Positions 1-7,371 of a DNA stretch of 32,531 bases are shown here, piece by piece. Source of the stretch: an uncultured Lachnospiraceae bacterium (GTDB lineage Bacteria > Bacillota > Clostridia > Lachnospirales > Lachnospiraceae); NCBI GenBank assembly GCA_947628955.1, contig CANRBX010000034.1:1-32531 (forward strand), written 5' to 3'. Position 1 is the first letter of the stretch; the number at the start of each line of letters is the position of its first letter. The translations under genes were made by a program, and so were the position numbers. Below the pieces are notes generated by a model. The model was not told the DNA's origin and searched no databases. It saw only the letters and a program-made list of their open reading frames with translations.

Positions 1-60
1 TCTGACGGAGCTAAAGCTATAGGCGGTCAGATACTGCCGCCCATAACATACCTAATTTTG
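1..60 (+). other. Possible structured RNA element, cut by window start
   Basis: The first 45 bases hold two overlapping inverted repeats. TCTGAC (1-6) can pair with GTCAGA, and GGCGG can pair with CCGCC about ten bases later. The two stems share bases, so they are alternatives. The core GACGGAGCTAAAGCTATAGG loosely resembles the GACGCAAAGCTATGGG core of the two c-di-GMP-I aptamers further on, but the rest of that motif does not follow and the 5' side is missing. It could also be the 3' end of an upstream transcript. I cannot assign a class. Confidence 0.2.
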
Positions 61-189
61 AAATCGTTACAGTTTAATATTTTCTCCGGCGGTTAACACC
101 ATAACTGGGGGAGTAAAAAGTAAAACGCAAAGGGCAGACCTGCTTAAAATCGAAAACTTTTCAGAAACCGGGGAAGATATTTTTTGTTT

Positions 190-273
190 TCCTCGCAATT
201 TTTCCCCCGATATGTTATTCTAAAGATATATCTTATCAGAATCAAACGCAAGTGTTTTATGGGGAATTAGAAA
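190..273 (+). promoter_or_regulatory. Leader of the yesN-type gene
   Basis: A candidate -10 (TATTCT, 216-221) has only a poor -35 17 bases upstream, so the promoter call is weak. A perfect 12-bp palindrome AAGATATATCTT at 223-234 sits just after it, where an operator could act. GGGG at 260-263 is the ribosome binding site for the ATG at 274. Confidence 0.3.
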
Positions 274-1827
274 ATGAAATTACTGATTGCAGACGACGAG
301 GAACTGACGCGCACCGGCGTGATCTCTTCTCTCGACTGGGCCGCGCTCGGCGTGGATGAGATCCTCCAGGCGGACGACGGACTTCACGGACTCGAGATCG
401 CGCGGAAATACCGGCCTGAGATCATTCTGTGCGACGTGCGGATGCCCCGGATGGACGGGATCACGATGCTGCAGCAGCTCGAGCAGACACTGCCCGACTC
501 CGTGGCGATTTTCATGAGCGGCTACTCCGACAAGGAATATCTGAAGGCCGCGATCCGGCTGAAGGCCGTAAACTACATAGAAAAACCGCTGAATCCTTCC
601 GAGATCCGGGAGGCCTTTCTCGCTGCCAAGGAGCTGTACTGGCAGAAGGTCCACTCGCACCGCGGCGAATCCCTCTACTCGATGGAGACCGCCTCCCAGC
701 TCGCGCTCCAGCTCACAGTACCCTACGGGGCGAACGAAGAGCTGATCCGGCGGCTGGCGGGCGAGCTGTCCCTGCAGTTCACGCAGGACACCTCCTTCAC
801 CACCTTTATCGTCCGGCCGGATTCCTCCGCGGACACCGGCGAACTGCCCGCAGACGCGGTCTTTCCGGGTTTCCGGAATTTTCTCATGCAGTATGGCCTC
901 AGGGCCGTCTGCACGGAAAAACACAGGCAGTACGCCGTGTTCTGTGTGTTCGGGGAGAGCCGCCCGACGCCGGAGCTTCTCTCAGAGATCGGCGCGTTTC
1001 TGGGCGGCCTCTATGCGCCCTGCGGAAAGTATATGCTGGCCGCCGGCGACACGCAGCAGGGGCCTGCACAGGCCTATTCCGCCTACGCCTCCGCTGTCGT
1101 CGTTCTGCAGAGCTGCTTTTTCTACCCGGCAGACACATTTCTCATGCCGCAGATCCTGCAGCAGGAGGACGCCCGCCGTGAGCCGCTTCCGGATTCCCTG
1201 GAGGCCCGCTTCAGCGAGTCGCTGGCCGGGCGCAGCCCGGAAGCCTGCCAGGCACTTCTGGACCAGCTTTTTTCCTTTTTCTTCCGGAACAGCACCGTGT
1301 TCCAGAACCAGGCCAAGGATCTGTACTACAAGCTGCTCCTCTCCCTGGAGGACGCCAAAAAGCAGATGCAGCTCGGCGCGGATCCGGATTCCGGCAACAT
1401 CGTGGACATCCTGGAGTCGTGCTTCAGCTTCCAGGAGCTCCACACAGTACTGTCCGAGAAGACCGGGGACTTCTTCCGGCGGCTGGAGCATTCGGCGCGC
1501 GAAAATTCCACGATCCGCCTGATCAAGGAATACATCGGCAAAAATTATGCAAACGAGCTGCTGTCCGTCCGGGACATCGGAGACCACGTGTTCCTGTCCG
1601 CCTCCTATGTCTGCACGTTTTTCAAAAACGAGACCGGGCAGACGCTGAACCAGTATCTGACGCAGTACCGCATGGAAAAGGCAAAGCAGCTTCTGGACGA
1701 CCCGCGCTACCGGATCACGGACATCTCCGCGATGGTCGGCTACAGCGACAGCAGCTATTTCGGAAAGAGCTTCCGGAAGTACTGCGGGCTGTCGCCGTCG
1801 GAATACAGAGAACGGACGTCCGGCTGA
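274..1827 (+). CDS. YesN-type response regulator with AraC DNA-binding domain
   Basis: Cytoplasmic transcription factor of a two-component system, 517 aa. Residues 1-120 form a receiver domain: acidic pair D7/D8, phosphoacceptor D54 in the context LCDVRMP, the conserved Ser/Thr in FMSGYSD near residue 82, and the conserved Lys in IEKPL near 104. The last ~105 residues are an AraC-type double helix-turn-helix, ending with the usual pattern of ITDISAMVGYSDSSYFGKSFRK. The ~280 residues between are variable in this family and I see no named domain there. The partner kinase starts 28 bases downstream and is clearly co-transcribed. YesN/YesM pairs usually govern nearby carbohydrate-related genes, but the next gene here is convergent, so the target is not evident. 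ATG start with GGGG upstream. Confidence 0.93.
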   Translation: MKLLIADDEELTRTGVISSLDWAALGVDEILQADDGLHGLEIARKYRPEIILCDVRMPRMDGITMLQQLEQTLPDSVAIFMSGYSDKEYLKAAIRLKAVNYIEKPLNPSEIREAFLAAKELYWQKVHSHRGESLYSMETASQLALQLTVPYGANEELIRRLAGELSLQFTQDTSFTTFIVRPDSSADTGELPADAVFPGFRNFLMQYGLRAVCTEKHRQYAVFCVFGESRPTPELLSEIGAFLGGLYAPCGKYMLAAGDTQQGPAQAYSAYASAVVVLQSCFFYPADTFLMPQILQQEDARREPLPDSLEARFSESLAGRSPEACQALLDQLFSFFFRNSTVFQNQAKDLYYKLLLSLEDAKKQMQLGADPDSGNIVDILESCFSFQELHTVLSEKTGDFFRRLEHSARENSTIRLIKEYIGKNYANELLSVRDIGDHVFLSASYVCTFFKNETGQTLNQYLTQYRMEKAKQLLDDPRYRITDISAMVGYSDSSYFGKSFRKYCGLSPSEYRERTSG

Positions 1828-1854
1828 GCTCCCGGGCGGCAGATTGGAGCTTTT

Positions 1855-3672
1855 ATGAGACACTTTTTCTCCTCCGTGCGGCAGCATTACGGCGATCTGC
1901 ACCTGCAGACCAAGATCACGATCGTCCTGATGCTGGTCGTCACGGTTCCCGTGCTGATGCTCGGCATCTTTTTTTACGGACGGCTGTACGACATGGTCGT
2001 CTCGTACACCATCCGGCAGGAGCAGGACACCTCCGCGAAAACCTCCCCGATGGTCGGGGACATCATCCGGCAGATCCTTGATGTAAACGCAGAGCTCAAC
2101 AGCCTGCCCTTCTGCGCCGCGGCCTTCGGCCCTGAACCCGTCACACCCGACGGGCTTGCCGAAACCGCGGCGTCCGGCGATTTCCGCGGCCAGACCGAGC
2201 GCCTGACCGACGGGGATCTGATCACAGCCATCCGCATCTACGCCGACCTGCCGGACCAGGACCAGCTTCTCTTCCGGCACGAGGCGACACAGGACATCTT
2301 CCGCCCCCTGTCCGCGGTGCGCGGAACCTACTGGCACGGCATTTTCAGCGCGGGCACGGTCCGCGAGCTCTTCTGCCCGTCCTTCTACCTCGGGACGCGC
2401 GAGCGCGCGGAGAACGGCGACATCGCCTATATCCAGGCCGCGGAGATCCGCTTCCCGGACGGGACGGTTCCCTGTTATCTTGCCGTCTATTTTTCGGCTG
2501 AGCCCTTTATCAGGATCCTCACGGACAACCTCAAGCTGGACGGCGGCGTCTCCTACATCATGAATGAGCGCAATACGCTCGTGGCGTCCTCCGACGCCTC
2601 CCTGTCGGGGATCTACTGGCTCAACTACGATACCATCCGCAGCTCGGCGGTTTCCTCGAACAATTTCATCGAGCGCACGATCCTTGAGAACCGGGTCTAC
2701 GCCGGCTTCTACAGCATCCCGCAGACCGAGTGGTACATGGTGACGATCCTGCCGTCCGCGCCGCTGATCCGCCAGAGCAACACCATCATGGTGCAGTATA
2801 TCCTGTTCTACCTGGCGTTCCTGGTGGTCGCGTTTCTGCTCTCCATTTTTCTGGCCCGCTCCGTCACTGGCCGTATCTCATCCGTCATCGACCAGATGCG
2901 GCAGGTCCGCCAGGGGCCCCCGGTTCCGATGGAGGATCCGCGCTACCACGACGAGGTCGGAGATCTGATCGACACCTACAACTACATGACGCGGGCCATG
3001 GACCAGCTGATGAAGGAACAGGCGCAGGCCGCCGAGGATCTGCGCATCGCAGAGTTCAACTCCCTGCAGGCCCAGATCAACCCGCATTTTCTCTACAACA
3101 CGATGGACATGATCAACTGGCTGGCCCAGCAGGGACGCACCTCGGAGGTCAGCGATTCCGTGCAGGCGCTCTCGCGCTTCTACAGGCTCACGCTGAGCCG
3201 GAAGCAGAGCATCAGCACGATCGACCAGGAGGAAGAACATGTCTCCATCTATGTCCGCCTGCAGAATATGCGCTTTCACGGCAGCATCTCCTTCATCTCC
3301 GATATTCCGGACGAGCTTCTGGGATATCAGATCCCGAAGCTGACGCTCCAGCCCGTCATCGAGAACGCCGTCCTGCACGGCATTCTGGAGAAAGACAGCA
3401 AGTCAGGCACGATCGTCCTGACCTGCTGGATGGAGGGCGAGGATATCGTGATCCTCGTCTCGGACGACGGAGTGGGCATCCCTCCGCAGAAGCTCGCCAC
3501 AATCCTCACCGGGGACGGAAAGAGCTCATCCGGCGGCACGAACATCGCAGTCTACAACACGCACCGCAGGCTGCAGATCCTCTACGGAGAGGAATACGGC
3601 CTTTCCTACTCGAGCGTTCCCGGCAGGGGGACGGATGTACAGATCCGCATCCCGGCCCGCAAGGCACAGTGA
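1855..3672 (+). CDS. YesM-type membrane sensor histidine kinase
   Basis: Inner-membrane sensor kinase of 605 aa, partner of the response regulator just upstream. There is an N-terminal membrane helix (about residues 20-40, ITIVLMLVVTVPVLMLGIFF), an extracytoplasmic sensor region (about 45-305, Cache-like by position), and a second membrane helix (about 312-335). A HAMP linker follows, then the His_kinase domain with phosphoacceptor H411 in QINPHFLYNT. The C-terminal ATPase domain shows the N-box (LQPVIENAVLHG) and the G-box (VSDDGVGIPP). This is the standard YesM/LytS-like plan and length. The start has GGAG nine bases upstream. The signal sensed cannot be told from the sequence. The stop codon lies inside the first unit of a 72-bp tandem repeat. 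Confidence 0.93.
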   Translation: MRHFFSSVRQHYGDLHLQTKITIVLMLVVTVPVLMLGIFFYGRLYDMVVSYTIRQEQDTSAKTSPMVGDIIRQILDVNAELNSLPFCAAAFGPEPVTPDGLAETAASGDFRGQTERLTDGDLITAIRIYADLPDQDQLLFRHEATQDIFRPLSAVRGTYWHGIFSAGTVRELFCPSFYLGTRERAENGDIAYIQAAEIRFPDGTVPCYLAVYFSAEPFIRILTDNLKLDGGVSYIMNERNTLVASSDASLSGIYWLNYDTIRSSAVSSNNFIERTILENRVYAGFYSIPQTEWYMVTILPSAPLIRQSNTIMVQYILFYLAFLVVAFLLSIFLARSVTGRISSVIDQMRQVRQGPPVPMEDPRYHDEVGDLIDTYNYMTRAMDQLMKEQAQAAEDLRIAEFNSLQAQINPHFLYNTMDMINWLAQQGRTSEVSDSVQALSRFYRLTLSRKQSISTIDQEEEHVSIYVRLQNMRFHGSISFISDIPDELLGYQIPKLTLQPVIENAVLHGILEKDSKSGTIVLTCWMEGEDIVILVSDDGVGIPPQKLATILTGDGKSSSGGTNIAVYNTHRRLQILYGEEYGLSYSSVPGRGTDVQIRIPARKAQ

Positions 3673-3840
3673 AATTCTGCCGCGCGGGCGGCGCAAAGCC
3701 CTGTCCCGCATGTGCAGCAAACCTCTGCCGCGCGGGCACAGTGAATATCTGCCGCGCGGGCCGCGCAAGGCCCTGTCCCGCATGTGCAGCAATCCCCTGC
3801 CACGCGGGCACAGTGAGATCCTGCGCCGCCGCGGGCACAA
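3663..3840 (+). repeat. 72-bp tandem repeat starting at the kinase stop
   Basis: The motif GGCACAGTGA occurs at 3663, 3735 and 3807, exactly 72 bases apart, with a decayed partial copy (GGGCACAATCA) near 3833. The intervening sequence, GC-rich with CTGCCGCGCGGGC and GCATGTGCAGCAA blocks, is also repeated. The first copy contains the last codons and stop of the kinase gene (GCA CAG TGA). Because 72 is a multiple of three, copies two and three carry GCA CAG TGA in the same frame. The repeat lies in the presumed 3' UTR. Confidence 0.85.
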
Positions 3841-3873
3841 TCAATGGAAACCTGCAATTACCTGCAATTATCA

Positions 3874-3907
3874 GAAGGGCCGCCGCAGTCTCCTGCGACA
3901 GCCCTTC
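3874..3907. terminator. Hairpin between convergent genes
   Basis: GAAGGGC and CGCAG on the left pair with CTGCG and GCCCTTC on the right around a four-base loop, with a short mismatch between the two stem parts. It sits between the plus-strand kinase and the minus-strand secreted protein. Neither strand has a good U-tract, so this is a weak or factor-assisted bidirectional terminator at best. The rest of 3673-3974 holds the 72-bp repeats, a 10-bp duplication (CCTGCAATTA, twice) and nothing that looks like a gene. Confidence 0.4.
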
Positions 3908-3974
3908 CTGTGAAGCCATCATTTAAAACTCATTTGCAGTCAGCCTGATTCGCTCTGCGGCCCTGCGGCGGAAA

Positions 3975-6830
3975 TTAATCATTGAAAACCGCCACAAAGG
4001 TTCTGCCCGCATGTTCGGGGCCAAAGACACCGCCGCTGTACAGATCACCTGTACGCTGTACGCTGTCTTCCCCTGCTGCGATCACCTGCTGCCAGCCGGC
4101 AAATCCGGCGCCCTCAGGCACAGGAGCCGCAAAGCTTACATCGCTTCTCCGCGTCGGGATATAGGCGTGATACATTTTGCCGTCCATCCAGACAAGGGTG
4201 TGATACCATTTGCTCTCAAATCCGGCCGGAACCTGGCTCCAGCCCTTCTCCGACAGGAATACCGTCCACTGGATGTAGCCGCTTGTCGTACCGTTTTCCC
4301 TGGCACTCTCGTATCCGCAGGCCGGATTGCCCGGAACATGTCCTCTGCGGGGGATTACTTTGTATGTGCCGCACTTGGTGCATCTGACAAATCCTGTCAT
4401 CTCACACTTTTCATCCTCCATGGCTATCCCGACCAAGCTGCTGACGCTGGCCTGTGCCCAGCTGTGGCCGCCCAGGGACGGGATCGTCTCCGGTTCCACG
4501 CCGTCTTTGTAGGCATTGCATCTCGAGCACTGTGCGTAGGCAGTGCATCCGTCCTCGGTGCAGGTCGCCTGCTTCTGTGCATGGCTGACCCACTTGTGCT
4601 CAGCCAGCGCCGGCAGGACCGTCTCCCTCACGTCGCCGCACACGCTGCACCTTTCTTTTCTGCTGCCCTGCACGCCGCAGGACGGCTCAACAGTCTCGAA
4701 CGTGGTGTAGCTGTGGCCGGCTGCCTTTATGACAGTTCCCTGCCGCTCTCCGCAGACCTCGCAGATCTTCCCCTGGAATCCGTCTTCCGTGCAGGTAGCC
4801 TCTATGCTTGCCTCTTCCCACGTGTGTGCCGTCTTCGGAAGGGTTTTCACAGCCGTCTTCTCATCGCAGCGTATACATTTTCTGTAGGACAGACCGGTCG
4901 ACGAGCAGGTCGCCTCTTCCACGGTCGTCCCCGTGCAGAAGTTGTGTCCGAGCGGCTTCACATAGGAAAACAGCTCCATCTGGCAGTACGGGCAGATGCT
5001 TCTGTTCCTCTTGCCGGACGTCGTGCAGGTAGGCTCGATATCCGCCTGCGGCACCATGACGTCCTCTCTGTGCTCGACGCCGCCGGTGACGTTCCTGTAA
5101 TTGCAGACCGTGCAGTAATATATGACATAGTTATAGCAGTGGTTCCCCGGAACGTGCTCAACATGCTTCTCGCCATACTTATGTCCCGCGGCCGCAAACG
5201 TGCGCGTCTTGCTCAGACCGCAGCGGGTGCATCTGCTCTCCTCGATCCCTTCCTCCGTACAGGTGGCGTCCTTCACCACACTCCACGACACATGGTTGTG
5301 TCCGAGCGGGGACAGGGATCTGTAGTACGGCTGGTAGCCGCAGTCCTGGCAGTACTCATAGGGCTCCCATCCCCACGAGGTACAGGTGGGCTGTTTCCCT
5401 TCCACTGAAACCATCCTGTGGGGTGTTTTTGCAACCGTGTCCGGCGTCGTCGCATAGCCGCAGCGGGTGCATGTGTCATATGCCGTCAGCCCTGTGCTTG
5501 TGCAGGTCGGGGCAACCGCCGCATGGTGGACGAGCTCATGTCCGAGTGCCGAGAGCACCAGCGGAGTCGTCCTGTAGCCGCAGACCGTGCAGTACTCATA
5601 GGAGCTCAGTCCGGTCTCGGTGCAGGTCGGGGCAACCGACTCGACCACTACCAGGCCAAGGTGCTTCTTCCCGCACTTTGCCTCTGTCTCCCGCACAGCA
5701 GGTGCGTTTGTCTGGGGCGCTTCTGTCTCCTTCACACTCGGTGCAGGTGCAGGCGCTTCCGTCTCCTTCACACTCGGTGCGGACGCGGTCGTCTTCTCTG
5801 CAGCCGGTGCGGATGCCGGAGTTTTCTGTGCTGCTGTCGGGGTCTTCTGTACAGTCGGTGTCGGCGCAGGTGTCGTCTCCACGCTCGGCGCGGATGCCGG
5901 AGTTTTCTGTACAGCCGGTGTCGGCGCAGGTGTCGTCTCCACGCCCGGCGCGGATGCCGGAGTCTTCTGTACAGCCGGTGCAGGCGCAGGTGTCGTCTCC
6001 ACGCTCGGCGCGGAAACCGGAGCCTTCTGTACAGCCGGTGCAGGCGCAGGTGTCGTCTCCACGCTCGGCGCGGATGTTACCGGAGTGCTCGCCGCGGGAA
6101 CATTTTCCCTGGCCGGAGCCGTGTCAGAAGCTGTCACTGCAGCCGGAGCTTCCGCTGCGGCCTTCTCTGCCGCCGGGGCTGCTTCCGTCTCAGGAGCCGG
6201 CTCTGCGGTTTCTGCTGCCAGAGCAGCAGCCGGTGCCTCCTGCGCGGATTCCTGTGCTGCCGGCGCTTCTGCCGCCGTGTCTTCGCTCTCGCCTCGAACG
6301 TCAACCTTCAGCAGCTTCACATAAGCGGCAGTCTTTCCATCCGGAACAGTGACGACTGTCTTCTTCGAAACTCCCTTCAGAGCATTCTTGTCAACAGTCT
6401 TGAGCACCTTACTCTTGATATCGACTGTCTTCAGCTTTTTGCAGCCCGCGAACGCGTTTGCCTCGATCTTTTTGATCGCCGTGTTCGTGACTACCTTTTT
6501 CAGCTCTGTGCAGTCCTTGAATGCGCCTTTGCCAATCGCATCCACCGTCAGGGTGTATTTCACCTTCTTTACGGTTTTCGTCACAGTTTTCGGCACATTC
6601 ACGGAAGTCACACTGGACTTTGCGCCAACCAGCGCGGCTGTGCCTGTTTTCCCCTTCAGAGAGGTAACCTTGTACTGAAGCTTTCCGCTCCAGAACTCCG
6701 TTCCCTTTTTGAAGGAGCTCGTTTTTGCCTTCGCCGCAGCCGGAATTGTCGTGCTGACCGTCCCAACATTAACAGCCATCATCAGTACCATCATCATCAG
6801 TAAACATTTTAACCATTTTTTCATCTTCAT
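3975..6830 (-). CDS. Secreted LRR protein with Cys/His module array (copy 1)
   Basis: 951-aa secreted protein of unknown function. Residues 1-35 are a signal peptide (KWLKCLLMMMVLMMAVNVG core, then Ala-rich). Residues ~45-175 carry BspA-type LRR_5 repeats (AIGKGAFKDCTELKKVV, IEANAFAGCKKLKTVDI). Residues ~175-383 are Ala/Pro/Thr/Glu-rich, with a 20-aa unit (APSVETTPAPAPAVQK...) encoded by a 60-bp DNA repeat. Residues ~383-855 hold about eleven modules of the form PTCTETG-x8-CxxCG-x10-GH, each with one Cys, a CxxC and usually a His. The final ~95 residues have a Flg_new/InlB-repeat look (SEKGWSQ, GFAGWQQV, TFVAVFND). There is no LPXTG anchor. The gene follows a c-di-GMP-I riboswitch and has an AGAGGAGGG ribosome binding site. 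Adhesion or matrix function is likely by analogy only. Confidence 0.88.
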   Translation of the reverse strand: MKMKKWLKCLLMMMVLMMAVNVGTVSTTIPAAAKAKTSSFKKGTEFWSGKLQYKVTSLKGKTGTAALVGAKSSVTSVNVPKTVTKTVKKVKYTLTVDAIGKGAFKDCTELKKVVTNTAIKKIEANAFAGCKKLKTVDIKSKVLKTVDKNALKGVSKKTVVTVPDGKTAAYVKLLKVDVRGESEDTAAEAPAAQESAQEAPAAALAAETAEPAPETEAAPAAEKAAAEAPAAVTASDTAPARENVPAASTPVTSAPSVETTPAPAPAVQKAPVSAPSVETTPAPAPAVQKTPASAPGVETTPAPTPAVQKTPASAPSVETTPAPTPTVQKTPTAAQKTPASAPAAEKTTASAPSVKETEAPAPAPSVKETEAPQTNAPAVRETEAKCGKKHLGLVVVESVAPTCTETGLSSYEYCTVCGYRTTPLVLSALGHELVHHAAVAPTCTSTGLTAYDTCTRCGYATTPDTVAKTPHRMVSVEGKQPTCTSWGWEPYEYCQDCGYQPYYRSLSPLGHNHVSWSVVKDATCTEEGIEESRCTRCGLSKTRTFAAAGHKYGEKHVEHVPGNHCYNYVIYYCTVCNYRNVTGGVEHREDVMVPQADIEPTCTTSGKRNRSICPYCQMELFSYVKPLGHNFCTGTTVEEATCSSTGLSYRKCIRCDEKTAVKTLPKTAHTWEEASIEATCTEDGFQGKICEVCGERQGTVIKAAGHSYTTFETVEPSCGVQGSRKERCSVCGDVRETVLPALAEHKWVSHAQKQATCTEDGCTAYAQCSRCNAYKDGVEPETIPSLGGHSWAQASVSSLVGIAMEDEKCEMTGFVRCTKCGTYKVIPRRGHVPGNPACGYESARENGTTSGYIQWTVFLSEKGWSQVPAGFESKWYHTLVWMDGKMYHAYIPTRRSDVSFAAPVPEGAGFAGWQQVIAAGEDSVQRTGDLYSGGVFGPEHAGRTFVAVFND
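5750..6075 (-). repeat. 60-bp coding repeats in the first LRR protein
   Basis: A 60-base unit, seen on the plus strand as GTGTCGTCTCCACGC followed by TCGGCGCGGATGCCGGAG and CTTCTGTACAGCC, recurs about five times with few changes, plus shorter derivatives. It encodes the 20-residue Pro/Thr/Ala/Glu-rich unit. The near-identity of the DNA, not only of the protein, points to recent expansion or homogenisation. Confidence 0.85.
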
Positions 6831-6837
6831 ACGATAC

Positions 6838-6925
6838 CCTCCTCTCCAACTATAAAGCAGTTGTTCGTTTCGGGTCCATATTTCCTGTCACAGGATTTAA
6901 AGCATATCTTGTGAAGCACATAAGA
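6838..6925 (-). promoter_or_regulatory. Expression platform of riboswitch 1
   Basis: This stretch lies between the aptamer and the start codon of the first LRR gene. I see no terminator with a U-tract. The bases CCATATTTC at the 3' edge of the aptamer (plus 6924-6932) are perfectly complementary to GAAATATGG (plus 6876-6884) near the ribosome binding site. The latter lies in a 15-base block that is identical in the second leader (plus 6876-6890 and 10347-10361). Control could be by alternative pairing; the direction of control is not clear. Confidence 0.5.
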
Positions 6926-7012
6926 AATATGGCAACCGGCTGTCATAGCCGCGCAGGCGGCCTTAGACCCATAGCTTTGCGTCCCTGCTTTTCAGCAGGT
7001 TTGCCCTTAGAA
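6926..7012 (-). ncRNA. c-di-GMP-I riboswitch (GEMM) 1
   Basis: On the minus strand the sequence runs GGGCAAACC, a short hairpin (CTGC TGAAAA GCAG), the signature GGGACGCAAAGC, TATGGGTCTAAGG, a GC-rich P3 arm, then CAGCCGGTTGCC. This order and wording match the c-di-GMP-I aptamer as known from the Vibrio cholerae Vc2 RNA, including the GGCAA/TTGCC closing helix P1 and the CTAA tetraloop-receptor side. It ends about 95 bases before the ATG of the first secreted LRR protein, in the same direction. Confidence 0.93.
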
Positions 7013-7301
7013 CATTTTCTTCTCGTTGTCATGTTACTTTAGTGTAATGTCTTCATGTAATCATTTGCTGAATCATAGCTCTGTCTACTGTTTTTAACTC
7101 TGATACTCACAGCTGCCTGTTTTCCCCGCATCACCTCCCCCTCAGATATTTTATGCCCTGTCAGGCAAAGTGTACAGGGCACAAAACCGGGACATCTCCG
7201 TGACAGATTCCCTGCTCTTATCATACACGACGGGCAGAGAATCGTCAAGAAAACCTGTTAAAAGATTTACGCAAATCCGTGATTATCCATAGATTCCCGC
7301 A
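7013..7301 (-). other. Intergenic region upstream of riboswitch 1
   Basis: This must hold the promoter for the riboswitch 1 transcript, but I find only a poor sigma-A candidate (TTACAT, 18-base spacer, TAACAT, around 7030-7060). A 30-codon minus-strand ORF (7039-7131, MRGKQAAVSIRVKNSR...) has a GGGGGAGG just before its ATG. It has no recognisable family and its last codons overlap the candidate promoter, so I do not call it a gene. Confidence 0.3.
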
Positions 7302-7349
7302 GAAAAAGAGGGCCGCCGCAAAACCTTCTGACAGTTTTGCGGCAGCCCC
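7302..7349 (-). terminator. Intrinsic terminator of the second LRR gene
   Basis: 23 bases after the stop codon at 7372, the minus strand forms a strong stem (GGGCTGCCGCAAAAC with GTTTTGCGGCGGCCC, loop of about nine bases) followed by TCTTTTT. This is a classical rho-independent terminator and separates the two LRR genes into different transcripts. Confidence 0.88.
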
Positions 7350-7371
7350 CCTGGTGTCTGCTTCAGAAATA

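Noticed and set aside
982..2337. 451-aa minus-strand ORF across yesN/yesM
   Set aside because: Crosses two real genes in antisense, no family resemblance.
4011..6803. Long plus-strand ORFs opposite the first LRR protein
   Set aside because: They are antisense shadows of a GC-rich, repeat-rich gene; translations are Arg/Cys/Leu-rich without domains or ribosome binding sites.
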